A DNA stretch of 25,627 nucleotides from Solibacillus sp045640265 (GCA_045640265.1 JAZUES010000218.1:1-25627), one strand, 5' to 3'. Positions 7,726 to 15,502 are shown, numbered from the stretch's first letter. The notes: generated by a model not told the origin, from the sequence alone. Made by a program: numbers and translations.

Positions 7726-8550
7726 ATGAAGAAATTAAAAGACTTGGATTTATCGTTGGAATTAGACAAAAAGATGTATAAAAAAAAATTAAAAGTATTA
7801 CAATACGAAATGTTAAATGCTCAACAATTTTTATTTAATAATAAAATAGGCTTAGTTTTAGCATTTGAAGGCATGGATGCAGCGGGTAAAGGGGGCGCTA
7901 TTAAGCGTTTAACAGAGCGCATTGACCCACGTGGTTTAGTCGTGCATCCTATTTCTGCACCACAGCCACACGAAGATCGTTATCATTACATGCACCGCTT
8001 CTGGAGAAAGTTGCCTCAACATGGACAAATCGCTATTTTCGACCGTTCTTGGTACGGCCGTGTTTTAGTAGAACGAATTGAAGGTTTTGCAAGTGAAGAG
8101 GAATGGAAACGCGCTTACAATGAAATTAATGATTTCGAACAGCAATTAACAGACGAAGACTATATTGTCATTAAGTTCTGGATTCATATTGATTCAGAAG
8201 AACAGTTAAAACGCTTTAATGACCGTGCTTCTGATCCATATAAATCGTGGAAATTAACAGATGAAGATTGGCGTAATCGTGATAAATTTGATTTATACAG
8301 CGAAGCGGCAGACGAAATGTTCGCAAAAACGGATACAGAGAATGCACCATGGTGTTTGATTCCAGGGAATGATAAATTGTATGCACGCATACAAGTTTTA
8401 AAAGAGATCATTGCGCATATTGAAAAGGAAGTAGCTCGTCGCAGATTACAGTTAACGAATATTATTGGAAATCAGGAAGAGGTAGCTACTGATGAAGAAA
8501 TGGTCGAAATAAAAGCTACTAAAAAATCGAATAAGAAAAACTCAAAATAA
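7726..8550 (+). CDS. Polyphosphate kinase 2 family protein
   Basis: PPK2-family enzymes move phosphate between inorganic polyphosphate and nucleotides (NMP or NDP). The 274-residue single-domain protein carries the family P-loop GMDAAGKGG (about residues 49-57), the RIDPRG segment, HEDRYHYMHRFW, and the Walker B region FDRSWYGRVLVERIEG (D106). The tail is very lysine-rich. The start is ATG at 7726 with AGAGAGG eight bases upstream; the GTG at 7717 overlaps that ribosome site and is not credible. Which subclass (AMP, ADP or GDP user) it belongs to cannot be settled by eye. No ppk1 or exopolyphosphatase gene is adjacent. An acetyltransferase gene follows 80 bases later without a terminator, suggesting cotranscription. 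Confidence 0.9.
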   Translation: MKKLKDLDLSLELDKKMYKKKLKVLQYEMLNAQQFLFNNKIGLVLAFEGMDAAGKGGAIKRLTERIDPRGLVVHPISAPQPHEDRYHYMHRFWRKLPQHGQIAIFDRSWYGRVLVERIEGFASEEEWKRAYNEINDFEQQLTDEDYIVIKFWIHIDSEEQLKRFNDRASDPYKSWKLTDEDWRNRDKFDLYSEAADEMFAKTDTENAPWCLIPGNDKLYARIQVLKEIIAHIEKEVARRRLQLTNIIGNQEEVATDEEMVEIKATKKSNKKNSK

Positions 8551-8630
8551 CAAGTTATGTTTGCTTGGATTATTGTAGGTGAATGACAATGAAAGGCTTA
8601 TTGAAGCTTTTTCAAAAAAAGGAGGATCCA

Positions 8631-9188
8631 ATGGTTCGACTTATTGGGCAACAATGTTCATTATGTACGTTTACACCAGCGGATGCAAAGGCACTTGCAA
8701 AGTTACTCTTGGACAATAAATTTTTCTGGTCAATCCACGAGCCACTACATCGTGATGAATTTTATACAGAAGAAACACAGCGTCAAAAGATTTTAGAAGG
8801 CTTACAATTACTACAAGCAAATCGAGAATTTTCATTCGGAATATATGATAACCCTTCACAACAATTGATCGGATACATTTCACTTTATTCGATAAAACGC
8901 TTACCATATTCAAGTGGTTTTGTTGGTTATTCTATCGATCAAAATTTTCTTGGGCGCGGGATTGCAACAGAAGCGGTACAGCTCATATTACAATTTGCTT
9001 TTAAAACATTAAACCTTCACCGTATCGAAGCCTATGTATCACCTCAAAATATAGCTTCTGTAAAAGTATTAGAGAAGTCTGGTTTCACACAGGAAGGGTT
9101 GTTAAAAGAGTTATTATTTATTAATGGTGCTTGGGTAGACCACTATATGTATGCCATGTTGCAAAGTGAATTTCGCAACAAATTTTAA
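8631..9188 (+). CDS. GNAT family N-acetyltransferase (RimJ/RimL type)
   Basis: This is a probable acetyl-CoA-dependent acetyltransferase of the ribosomal-protein-acetylase-like group; the substrate is unknown. Visible features are the N-terminal strand with FTPADAKALAKLLLD, the acetyl-CoA pyrophosphate loop region YSIDQNFLGRGIATEAVQLILQFAF, then NLHRIEAYVSPQNIASVKVLEKSGFTQEGLLKE, and the closing WVDHYMYAML. The ATG at 8631 is chosen because AAGGAGG ends five bases before it. An in-frame ATG at 8583 or 8589 would add 14-16 residues (LKLFQKKEDP type leader, seen in some relatives), so the start is uncertain. It probably shares a transcript with ppk2 and ends at a terminator shared with the convergent carbonic anhydrase gene. 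Confidence 0.88.
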   Translation: MVRLIGQQCSLCTFTPADAKALAKLLLDNKFFWSIHEPLHRDEFYTEETQRQKILEGLQLLQANREFSFGIYDNPSQQLIGYISLYSIKRLPYSSGFVGYSIDQNFLGRGIATEAVQLILQFAFKTLNLHRIEAYVSPQNIASVKVLEKSGFTQEGLLKELLFINGAWVDHYMYAMLQSEFRNKF

Positions 9189-9236
9189 AAATGGGTGAAG
9201 AAGCTTATTATTGAAGCCTCTTCGCCCATTTTTTAT
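9188..9236. terminator. Terminator between the GNAT and carbonic anhydrase genes
   Basis: A 16-bp stem (ATGGGTGAAGAAGCTT / AAGCCTCTTCGCCCAT, one mismatch and one G-U pair) with A's on the left and T6 on the right can act on both convergent genes. Confidence 0.85.
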
Positions 9237-9241
9237 AAGAA

Positions 9242-9817
9242 TTATTTGTTATCAGAAATTTCAATGCCATTTGTAATTAAATCAAGTTTCCCTGTCCCTG
9301 GATCGATAACAAGACCATGTACAGGTACACCAACTGGAACTAATGGATGGCGGCGAATTAAGTCGACACTTTTTAGAACGCTGGTTTTGACATCGCCAAA
9401 ACCACGTAACCATTCTTTTAAATCCATTCCAGCAAAATTGATCACATCAAGTGTTTCTTGCTTAATACCACGCTCAAGCATGTGTTCAATCATTAAATTA
9501 GGGTCGACAGCACTCATACCACAATCATAGTGACCAATTACATAAATTTCATCTGCCTGTAATTCATATACAGCGACAAGTAAGCTACGCATTATCCCAC
9601 CGAACGGATGATTGACGATTGCTCCAGCACTTTTTACTACTTTTACGTCCCCATTACGTAAGTTCAGTGCTTTTGGTAATAATTCAACCAGTCTTGTATC
9701 CATACAAGTTAAAATAACAATTTTTTTGTCTGGATATTTAGTTGTAATATAGCTTTCATATTGCTTTTCAGAAACGAATTGTTCATTGAATTTTAAAATA
9801 TCTTGTAATGAAGTCAT
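9242..9817 (-). CDS. Beta-class carbonic anhydrase
   Basis: This zinc enzyme interconverts CO2 and bicarbonate in the cytosol, supplying bicarbonate to carboxylases. The 191-residue protein has the beta-class zinc site: C38 in TCMDTRL, with D40-R42 as the catalytic dyad, and H96-x-x-C99 in GHYDCG. The glycine-rich NHPFGG segment and the C-terminal GLVIDPGTGKLDLI are also typical. It resembles the short YtiB-like type in Bacillus. The ATG at 9817 is chosen because AAAGGGG stands about seven bases upstream; an in-frame ATG at 9847 would add ten residues but lies inside the promoter region. The gene has its own promoter and ends at a bidirectional terminator. Confidence 0.93.
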   Translation of the reverse strand: MTSLQDILKFNEQFVSEKQYESYITTKYPDKKIVILTCMDTRLVELLPKALNLRNGDVKVVKSAGAIVNHPFGGIMRSLLVAVYELQADEIYVIGHYDCGMSAVDPNLMIEHMLERGIKQETLDVINFAGMDLKEWLRGFGDVKTSVLKSVDLIRRHPLVPVGVPVHGLVIDPGTGKLDLITNGIEISDNK

Positions 9818-9845
9818 GTAAGTTACCCCTTTCGTTGCTAAATTC

Positions 9846-9873
9846 ATTTTAGAACATTACTTAGATAATTCAA
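9846..9873 (-). promoter_or_regulatory. SigA-type promoter of the carbonic anhydrase gene
   Basis: On the minus strand, TTGAAT (9873-9868), a 16-base spacer, then TAAAAT (9851-9846), each close to the vegetative consensus. It supports the start at 9817. Confidence 0.65.
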
Positions 9874-9936
9874 ACTAATTAGCATATTTAAAAGGAATCA
9901 CTATGAAAATAAGGAGAACTTCCGATTCAATGAAGC

Positions 9937-9968
9937 AAAAAAAAACAACCGCTAAATTTTAGCGGTTG
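9937..9968 (-). terminator. Intrinsic terminator of the His-tailed small protein gene
   Basis: An 11-bp perfect stem (CAACCGCTAAA / TTTAGCGGTTG, 9946-9968) with a one-base centre is followed on the minus strand by a T9 tract (9945-9937). It ends the transcript of the gene at 9975-10175. Confidence 0.8.
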
Positions 9969-9974
9969 AAAAAA

Positions 9975-10175
9975 TTAATGATGATGTTGACCATCTTTTG
10001 CTTTTTCATTTGAAGCAAATGCTGCTTCTTTTGAATCTACTACAACAGAATCGTGAGAATGTAAGCCCATACGTAAATATTGGATGAACATAACTAAACA
10101 TACCATAATTACGATTGAAAATCCGAATACTAATGTATAGTAATTCGATAAAACTGGGTAATGGTGATCAAACAT
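9975..10175 (-). CDS. Small single-pass membrane protein with His-rich tail, unknown function
   Basis: A 66-residue protein. Residues 1-12 are polar and aromatic (MFDHHYPVLSNY). A single membrane span follows at about 14-34 (VFGFSIVIMVCLVMFIQYL), then a cytosolic or external tail of about 30 residues rich in charged residues and ending GQHHH. His residues at both ends of the protein (DHH, HSHD, HHH) could bind a metal, but that is speculation. The ATG at 10175 has GAGAGGAG about nine bases upstream and a TATAAT about 45 bases before the start; I could not pair it with a good -35. The gene lies 138 bases downstream of the aminopeptidase on the same strand and has its own terminator. I do not recognise the family. 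Confidence 0.7.
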   Translation of the reverse strand: MFDHHYPVLSNYYTLVFGFSIVIMVCLVMFIQYLRMGLHSHDSVVVDSKEAAFASNEKAKDGQHHH

Positions 10176-10313
10176 TGTAATAACTCCTCTCTATTAAATA
10201 ATAAGAATCATTACATAATTATAACCTAACAATTTGGAACATTGTAGAGCAATTTGTGTAAAAAAGGAAGAAATCTTGGAAAATATGGCGACAAATTGAA
10301 AACTAAATGGAAT

Positions 10314-11549
10314 TTAGAAGGCCCAATTTCCGTTACGGAATACTGCTTCTGAACTTCCGCCATCTGTAATACCATCGATGTTCATTTCAGCTGAACCAAT
10401 CATAAAGTCAACATGTGTAATACTTTGGTTTAAGCCATTTTCTAAAAGTTCTTCACGTGACATTGTTTTGCCACCTTCTATACAAAATGCATATGCGCTA
10501 CCAATGGCTAAATGATTTGAAGCATTTTCATCGAATAATGTGTTATAGAATAAAATATTTGATTGTGAAATAGGTGAGTGGAATGGTACAAGTGCGACTT
10601 CACCTAAATAGTGAGAGCCTTCATCAGTTGCCACTAATTTTTTTAATACATCTTCGCCTTGTTCTGCTTCAACATTCACGATACGACCATTTTCAAATGT
10701 AATTTTAAAGTTGTCGATAATGTTACCACCATAACTTAATGGTTTTGTACTAGATACATACCCGTTTACACCATCTTTATGCGGAACAGTGAAAACTTCC
10801 TCAGTTGGCATGTTGGCCATGAATTCATCGCCTTTTTCATTGACACTACCAGCACCACACCATAAATGGCCCTTAGGCAATTCGATTGTTAAATCTGTAC
10901 CAGGAGCAGTGTAATGTAGTTTTGTATAGTTCTTTTCATTTAAATAATCTACTTTTTCATGTAGGTTATTATTGTGATCTGCCCAAGCCTGTATAGGATC
11001 TTCTAAGTCAGAGCGGGTTGCTTTGAAAATAGCACTCCAAAGAGCATCTACCTGTTCTCCTTCAGGCAGGTTTGAAAACACTTTATTGGCCCATTTTTTA
11101 GAAGGCGCAGCGATAACTGTCCAACTAATTTTATCTGATTGGACGTATTGGCGATATTTATTTAATGCAGTCCCAGCTGCTTTTTGGAATGAGGCAATGC
11201 GATTAGAATCGATACCAGAAAGTAAATCGGGACTTTGAGAGACGATACTCATAAAGGCGGCACCCTGCTCTGCTAACCATTCACGCTCTTGGATTTTCCA
11301 TGGTGGGAAGAAATCAAATGAATCTTCTGGGGCTAATTCATAGCGTGTACGTGTTACTTGATCATCTGAGTAATCGACAAAAACATTTTTTGCACCATTT
11401 TCGTATGCCATTTTTGTAACAATTTGTACAAAAGGTGCGGATTCGATTGAGGCTGCAATGTATAAGTATTGATCAGGCTGAATATTTACACCGATTTTTA
11501 CTGCCAATTCGGCATATTTTGTTAAATTTCTTTCAAATTCCAAGTTCAT
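10314..11549 (-). CDS. ampS: M29-family aminopeptidase (AmpS-like), complete
   Basis: This is a full-length metallo-aminopeptidase of 411 residues, the length of B. subtilis AmpS. The family's active-site residues are all in place: E250/E251 (PTEEVFT), E317 (YLGEVALVP), H346 (NHLAIG), Y353, and H379 with D381 (THVDFMIGS). The start at ATG 11549 is preferred because GGAGG lies ten bases before it; the ATG at 11558 is only one base from that site. Relatives also begin near MNLEFERNLTKYAELAVK. It is a paralogue of the partial gene at 1-682, in opposite orientation about 9.6 kb away. No hairpin terminator is obvious after the stop, so some read-through into the gene at 9975-10175 is possible. Confidence 0.94.
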   Translation of the reverse strand: MNLEFERNLTKYAELAVKIGVNIQPDQYLYIAASIESAPFVQIVTKMAYENGAKNVFVDYSDDQVTRTRYELAPEDSFDFFPPWKIQEREWLAEQGAAFMSIVSQSPDLLSGIDSNRIASFQKAAGTALNKYRQYVQSDKISWTVIAAPSKKWANKVFSNLPEGEQVDALWSAIFKATRSDLEDPIQAWADHNNNLHEKVDYLNEKNYTKLHYTAPGTDLTIELPKGHLWCGAGSVNEKGDEFMANMPTEEVFTVPHKDGVNGYVSSTKPLSYGGNIIDNFKITFENGRIVNVEAEQGEDVLKKLVATDEGSHYLGEVALVPFHSPISQSNILFYNTLFDENASNHLAIGSAYAFCIEGGKTMSREELLENGLNQSITHVDFMIGSAEMNIDGITDGGSSEAVFRNGNWAF

Positions 11550-11590
11550 TTGAATCATTCCTCCAATTATTGTCTTAAAAAAATGGACAT

Positions 11591-11682
11591 TTTTGATGCA
11601 TTATAATCAAAATTGGTGCTAAGTACATAAAAACCCAATAATGCATCGAAAAAAAAAATAAATGCCTTTATACTAGTGTATA
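11591..11682. repeat. Inverted repeats between ampS and motA
   Basis: A perfect 10-base inverted repeat GATGCATTAT (11595-11604) / ATAATGCATC (11638-11647) extends to 14 positions with flanking T's and A's and encloses 33 bases. A separate palindrome TATAC-TAGT-GTATA sits at 11669-11682. Neither is followed by a T tract, so they look more like operator or spacer elements than terminators. They lie in the divergent region between the aminopeptidase and motA. Confidence 0.5.
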
Positions 11683-11747
11683 GGAAGTTAATAAAAAGTT
11701 AAATAGACCGAAATAAGAAATAGACAGAGTAATTGGAGGTACTACAT

Positions 11748-12548
11748 ATGGATATTTCATCAGTTGTTGGGATAATTATTGCATTCGCCGCACTTTTAAC
11801 CGGGATGGTTTTAAAGGGTGTATCGCTATCAGCATTAGCTAACCCTGCCGCAATTCTAATCATTATCTTTGGTACGATTGCCGCAGTAACAATTGCATTC
11901 CCAATGAAGGAATTAAAACGAGTTCCAAAGCTTTTTAAAATTTTATTCACAGAAACAAAATTAGCGAGTGATATTGATTTAATTAAAATGTTTTCGCAAT
12001 GGGCCGATTTAGCTCGTCGTGAAGGTTTATTGGCGCTTGAGAGTAAAGCTTCAGAAGTTGAAGATCCATTTTTAAAAAATGGTCTAACACTTGCCATCGA
12101 TGGTCAAAATGCAGACTACATTCGTGATGTATTAACAGAAGAAGTCGAAGCAATGGAAGATCGTCATATAAGTGGAGCTGGTATATTTACACAAGCAGGT
12201 ACATATGCCCCGACTTTAGGGGTACTCGGTGCGGTAATTGGTCTAATCGCAGCATTAGGAAATATGTCAGATATCGATAAATTAGGACATGCCATTTCCG
12301 CTGCCTTTGTCGCAACATTACTTGGTATCTTCACAGGTTATGTGTTATGGCATCCATTTGCCAACAAACTGAAACGTAAATCTTCTGTAGAAGTGAAGCA
12401 AAAGCAAATGATGATCGAAGGAATTTTATCTGTACTAGAAGGTGAAGCCCCTCGTGTAATCGAACAAAAACTAGCTTCTTACTTAACGATGGAAGAACGT
12501 AAGCAAATTACGGAAAGCGGGGCGGGTGGCCTTGGCAAAGAAGCATAA
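11748..12548 (+). CDS. motA: Flagellar motor stator protein MotA
   Basis: MotA forms, with MotB, the proton-conducting stator that drives flagellar rotation. The 266-residue protein has four membrane segments (about residues 3-22, 33-51, 148-171 and 183-203) and a large cytoplasmic loop. The torque-generating charges R90 and E98 lie in LARREGLLALES, at the same numbers as in E. coli, and the functional prolines are seen as P155 (GTYAPTLGVLG) and P203 (WHPF). The ATG at 11748 follows GGAGGT by seven bases; the earlier in-frame ATG at 11733 is upstream of that ribosome site and is rejected. CCGAAATA at 11708-11715 recalls a SigD -10 element, but no correctly spaced TAAA is present. It overlaps motB. 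Confidence 0.96.
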   Translation: MDISSVVGIIIAFAALLTGMVLKGVSLSALANPAAILIIIFGTIAAVTIAFPMKELKRVPKLFKILFTETKLASDIDLIKMFSQWADLARREGLLALESKASEVEDPFLKNGLTLAIDGQNADYIRDVLTEEVEAMEDRHISGAGIFTQAGTYAPTLGVLGAVIGLIAALGNMSDIDKLGHAISAAFVATLLGIFTGYVLWHPFANKLKRKSSVEVKQKQMMIEGILSVLEGEAPRVIEQKLASYLTMEERKQITESGAGGLGKEA

Positions 12549-13296
12549 GAGACAAAAGAAGCACGAGGAACATATTGATGAATCTTGGTTAGTTCCTTAT
12601 GCGGATATTCTAACGTTATTATTAGCCTTATTCATCGTATTATTTGCTTCAAGTACAGTCGATCAAGCGAAATTAGAAAAAATGTCTTCTGTGTTTAATG
12701 AAGTTTTTACAAGTGGTACAGGGGTTATGGATAACCCAGCTGTTATTCAAACACCAAACGGTTCAGAAACAAATATTCAATCTGGAGTTTCAAAATATAT
12801 GCAAGACCAACAAGCATTACAACAAGCGCAAAATCGTGTGGACGAATTTATTGCCGTGAATGAGCTTGAAAAGCAATTCGAAACGCAAATGACGGATGAA
12901 GGTTTGTTAATTACGATTCGGGATAGTGTGTTATTTAATATGGGTGAAGCAAAGGTAAAGCCAGAGTATAAGTCAATTGCCGATGAATTATCCCAGCTCT
13001 TAATGTTTGATCCTCCTCGTAATATCGTCATAACAGGTCACTCGGATAATGTACCGATTCAAACAAGTGAATTTGATTCAAACTGGGACTTATCTGTCAT
13101 GCGTGCGGTCAACTTTATGAAAGAGATCATTAGAAGTAATGCTGAATTAGATTCTAAGTACTTTAGTGTAAAAGGTTATGGTGAATTTAATCCAATTGCA
13201 TCAAATGATACTGAAGAAGGCCGTGCAAAGAACCGTCGTGTTGAGGTACTTGTACAACCTCGTATAAATGAAGATGGACAAGTAATTACAGAATAA
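12532..13296 (+). CDS. motB: Flagellar motor stator protein MotB
   Basis: MotB is the ion-channel partner of MotA and anchors the stator to peptidoglycan. The protein has a basic N-terminus (MAKKHKRQKK), one membrane span holding the proton-binding aspartate D25 in PYADILTLLLALFIVLFASS, a linker and plug region, and an OmpA-type peptidoglycan-binding domain (ITGHSDNVPIQ, SNWDLSVMRAVNFM, YGEFNPIASN, GRAKNRRVEVLV). The residue next to the aspartate and the overall flavour suit a proton-driven stator rather than a sodium one, which is inference. The start is probably TTG at 12532 by comparison with B. subtilis MotB; GTG at 12526 would add two residues. Either way the gene overlaps motA by about 20 bases, implying coupled translation. 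Confidence 0.95.
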   Translation: MAKKHKRQKKHEEHIDESWLVPYADILTLLLALFIVLFASSTVDQAKLEKMSSVFNEVFTSGTGVMDNPAVIQTPNGSETNIQSGVSKYMQDQQALQQAQNRVDEFIAVNELEKQFETQMTDEGLLITIRDSVLFNMGEAKVKPEYKSIADELSQLLMFDPPRNIVITGHSDNVPIQTSEFDSNWDLSVMRAVNFMKEIIRSNAELDSKYFSVKGYGEFNPIASNDTEEGRAKNRRVEVLVQPRINEDGQVITE

Positions 13297-13344
13297 AAAA
13301 AGGGCTTCATAAAAAGGTTTTAAACTTTTTATGAAGCCCTTTTC
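13297..13344 (+). terminator. Intrinsic terminator after motB
   Basis: A 16-bp perfect stem AGGGCTTCATAAAAAG / CTTTTTATGAAGCCCT with an eight-base loop, flanked by A's and T4. Confidence 0.88.
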
Positions 13345-13415
13345 TATTCCAAAGTATATATTTCTATTTTAGCCAAATATTCCATTCTAAACTACCAAGG
13401 TTTTTCATTTTATTT

Positions 13416-13444
13416 TTGACTTCGATAAAACAAAAGTTTATAAT
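13416..13444 (+). promoter_or_regulatory. SigA-type promoter of psuK-psuG
   Basis: TTGACT (13416-13421), a 17-base spacer, and TATAAT (13439-13444), a near-perfect vegetative promoter about 32 bases before the TTG start. Just after the -10 is AAAC-AAAT-GTTT (13447-13458), a small inverted repeat near the expected start of transcription that could be an operator; that part is speculative. Confidence 0.8.
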
Positions 13445-13475
13445 TTAAACAAATGTTTGATTCGAGGTGAGACTA

Positions 13476-14564
13476 TTGAATGAAAAAGAAAAATTAGTCT
13501 TCAAATTGATTAAGGAAAATCCTTTTTTATCGCAGCAAGAAATGGCGGAGCAGCTTGGAATGTCGAGACCTGCACTTGCCAATATCATTTCTGCATTAAT
13601 AAAGCGTGGAGAAATTATGGGACGTGCATATGTATTACCAGAGAAAAACCAAGTTATCACAATTGGTGGTGCTAACGTCGACCGAAAGTTTGCAATTGAA
13701 GGAAACGTGCAATTAGGTACATCAAATCCTGCGAAAGTAACCGAAAGCGTTGGAGGCGTGGCTCGAAATATAGCTGAAAACTTAGGGCGTTTAGGTAACC
13801 GTATGTCTTTAATTACGACGCTTGGTGATGATCATGACGGCCGATTAATTGAACAATCAAGTAAGGCCTACATGAGTTTTGATTTAGTTGAAAAGTTAAA
13901 AGACGAAACAACAGGTTCATATACAGCTGTACTTGATGATCACGGTGAACTTGTTGTGGCGATGGCTAATATGTCTATTTATAATCAGTTATTACCAATG
14001 ATTTTAAAAAAGCATGAAGCAACCTTACAAAAAGCAAGCTGTTTAATTATTGATTTAAACTGCCCGGCAGAAACGATTCAATATTTAAAAGAGTTTGCGT
14101 ACCAACGTCAAGTACCACTGGTTATTGTACCTGTATCTTCACCAAAAATGGTGAAGATGCCAAACGATTTACAAGGTGTTGATTACTTAATCTGTAATCG
14201 TGATGAAGCTGAGACTTATTTGGATGTAAAACTTGAAACATACGGTCATTATGAGAAAGCAGTAAAAGCCTTATTACAAAAGGGTGCGAAGTACGTACTG
14301 CTAACACTAGGTGAACATGGCGTAATGGTAGGTTATGAAGAAAAGGTGAATCACTATAAGGCAGTACTGACAAATAATATTGTCGACGTTACAGGTGCAG
14401 GTGATGCATTTGTTAGTGCCTTTTTACATGGCATATTAAATAATGAAGAGCTAGACGAAGCAATACAGTTAGGTTTAGTAAGTGCATCAAAAACATTACA
14501 GTCAGACAAAACAGTCCGTGAAGACTTAACAAAAGAAAATTTAACTAATTGGAGGAATTTATAA
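13476..14564 (+). CDS. psuK: PfkB-family pseudouridine kinase with N-terminal helix-turn-helix
   Basis: This protein phosphorylates pseudouridine to pseudouridine 5'-phosphate, the first step of pseudouridine breakdown. The 362 residues contain a winged-HTH-like region at about 1-55 (KLIKENPFLSQQEMAEQLGMSRPALANIISALIKRG) and a PfkB/ribokinase domain from about 58: VITIGGANVDR, GGVARNIAENLGRLG, and the catalytic anion-hole motif DVTGAGDAF (D304, D310). The HTH suggests DNA binding and possible self-regulation, as proposed for related YeiC/YdjE-like proteins. The TTG at 13476 is chosen because GAGGTGAG lies five to six bases upstream; GTG at 13467 is inside that site. The stop overlaps the psuG start by one base (TAATG). 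The neighbouring psuG makes the substrate assignment strong; no transporter gene is adjacent. Confidence 0.9.
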   Translation: MNEKEKLVFKLIKENPFLSQQEMAEQLGMSRPALANIISALIKRGEIMGRAYVLPEKNQVITIGGANVDRKFAIEGNVQLGTSNPAKVTESVGGVARNIAENLGRLGNRMSLITTLGDDHDGRLIEQSSKAYMSFDLVEKLKDETTGSYTAVLDDHGELVVAMANMSIYNQLLPMILKKHEATLQKASCLIIDLNCPAETIQYLKEFAYQRQVPLVIVPVSSPKMVKMPNDLQGVDYLICNRDEAETYLDVKLETYGHYEKAVKALLQKGAKYVLLTLGEHGVMVGYEEKVNHYKAVLTNNIVDVTGAGDAFVSAFLHGILNNEELDEAIQLGLVSASKTLQSDKTVREDLTKENLTNWRNL

Positions 14565-15472
14565 TGAAACAATATTTATCATATTCACAAGAGGTATTAG
14601 AAGCAAAAGAGAAAGGTTTACCAATCGTAGCATTAGAGTCTACAATCATTTCTCACGGTATGCCATATCCACAAAACGTTCAAACTGCTCGTGAAGTAGA
14701 ACAAATCATTCGTGATGGCGGCGCTGTTCCTGCAACAATCGCTTTAATCGACGGTCAAATTAAAATTGGTTTATCTGATGAAGAACTAGAAATGTTCGGT
14801 AACGCACAAGGTGTAGCAAAAGCTTCACGTCGCGACCTTGGTTACTTATTAGCAACAAAAAAAATCGGTGCAACAACTGTAGCAGCTACAATGATTTGTG
14901 CTGAGTTAGCAGGTATCGAGCTATTCGTAACAGGCGGTATCGGTGGCGTTCACCGTGGTGCGGAAACAACTATGGATATTTCTGCTGACTTAGAAGAATT
15001 AGCAATGACAAACGTAGCAGTAGTATGTGCTGGTGCAAAATCAATTTTAGATATCGGGTTAACTTTAGAATACTTAGAAACTAAAGGTGTTCCAGTAATT
15101 GGTTATGGTACAGATTCATTACCAGCATTCTACACACGTGAAAGTGATTTCAACGTAAACTTCCGTGTTGACACTCCAGAAGAAACTGCAGCTATTTTAC
15201 GTACGAAATGGGATTTAGGCTTACGTGGTGGTGTATTAGTTGCAAACCCAATTCCAGTAGAAGATTCAATGGACGCTAGCTTCATTAACGGCATTATCGA
15301 AAATGCATTAAAAGAAGCTGCAGAGCAAGGTGTTGCAGGTAAAAATGTAACTCCATTCTTATTAGGAAAAGTAAAAGAATTAACAGAAGGTCAATCATTA
15401 GTAGCAAACATCGCACTTGTTAAAAACAATGCGCGTGTAGGTGCTAAAATCGCTGTAGAATTACAAAAATAA
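14564..15472 (+). CDS. psuG: Pseudouridine-5'-phosphate glycosidase
   Basis: PsuG splits the C-C bond of pseudouridine 5'-phosphate into uracil and ribose 5-phosphate. The 302-residue protein carries E25 in VALESTIISHGMPYPQN, K86 in GVAKASRRDLG, the metal-binding D141 in GGVHRGAETTMDISADL, and K158 in CAGAKSILD, which correspond to the catalytic residues E31, K93, D149 and K166 of the E. coli enzyme. GGAGG stands eight bases before the ATG, and the start overlaps the psuK stop, so the two are translated together. Codon choice is more uniform and 'optimised' than in psuK (for example steady use of GGT, GCA, TTA, GTA), hinting at higher expression. A bidirectional terminator follows. Confidence 0.96.
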   Translation: MKQYLSYSQEVLEAKEKGLPIVALESTIISHGMPYPQNVQTAREVEQIIRDGGAVPATIALIDGQIKIGLSDEELEMFGNAQGVAKASRRDLGYLLATKKIGATTVAATMICAELAGIELFVTGGIGGVHRGAETTMDISADLEELAMTNVAVVCAGAKSILDIGLTLEYLETKGVPVIGYGTDSLPAFYTRESDFNVNFRVDTPEETAAILRTKWDLGLRGGVLVANPIPVEDSMDASFINGIIENALKEAAEQGVAGKNVTPFLLGKVKELTEGQSLVANIALVKNNARVGAKIAVELQK

Positions 15473-15502
15473 TTGTTATTTCCTAGGGAATAATAGCGAA
15501 TA

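Noticed and set aside
9195..9530. Plus-strand 111-codon open frame
   Set aside because: It lies wholly antisense to carbonic anhydrase, lacks a ribosome site and has no recognisable protein pattern.
9903..9962. Plus-strand 19-codon micro-ORF (MKIRRTSDSMKQKK...)
   Set aside because: No ribosome site or promoter, and it runs through the terminator hairpin of the minus-strand gene.
10190..10225. Fur/PerR-like A+T-rich stretch upstream of the His-tailed protein gene
   Set aside because: Only one half-site (TTATAAT) fits; the other half matches poorly, as expected by chance around a TATAAT box.
11688..11715. Full SigD promoter for motA
   Set aside because: CCGAAATA is near the -10 consensus, but the base quartet at the right distance is TTAA, and the true TAAA is only 11 bases away, so the call is too weak for a feature.
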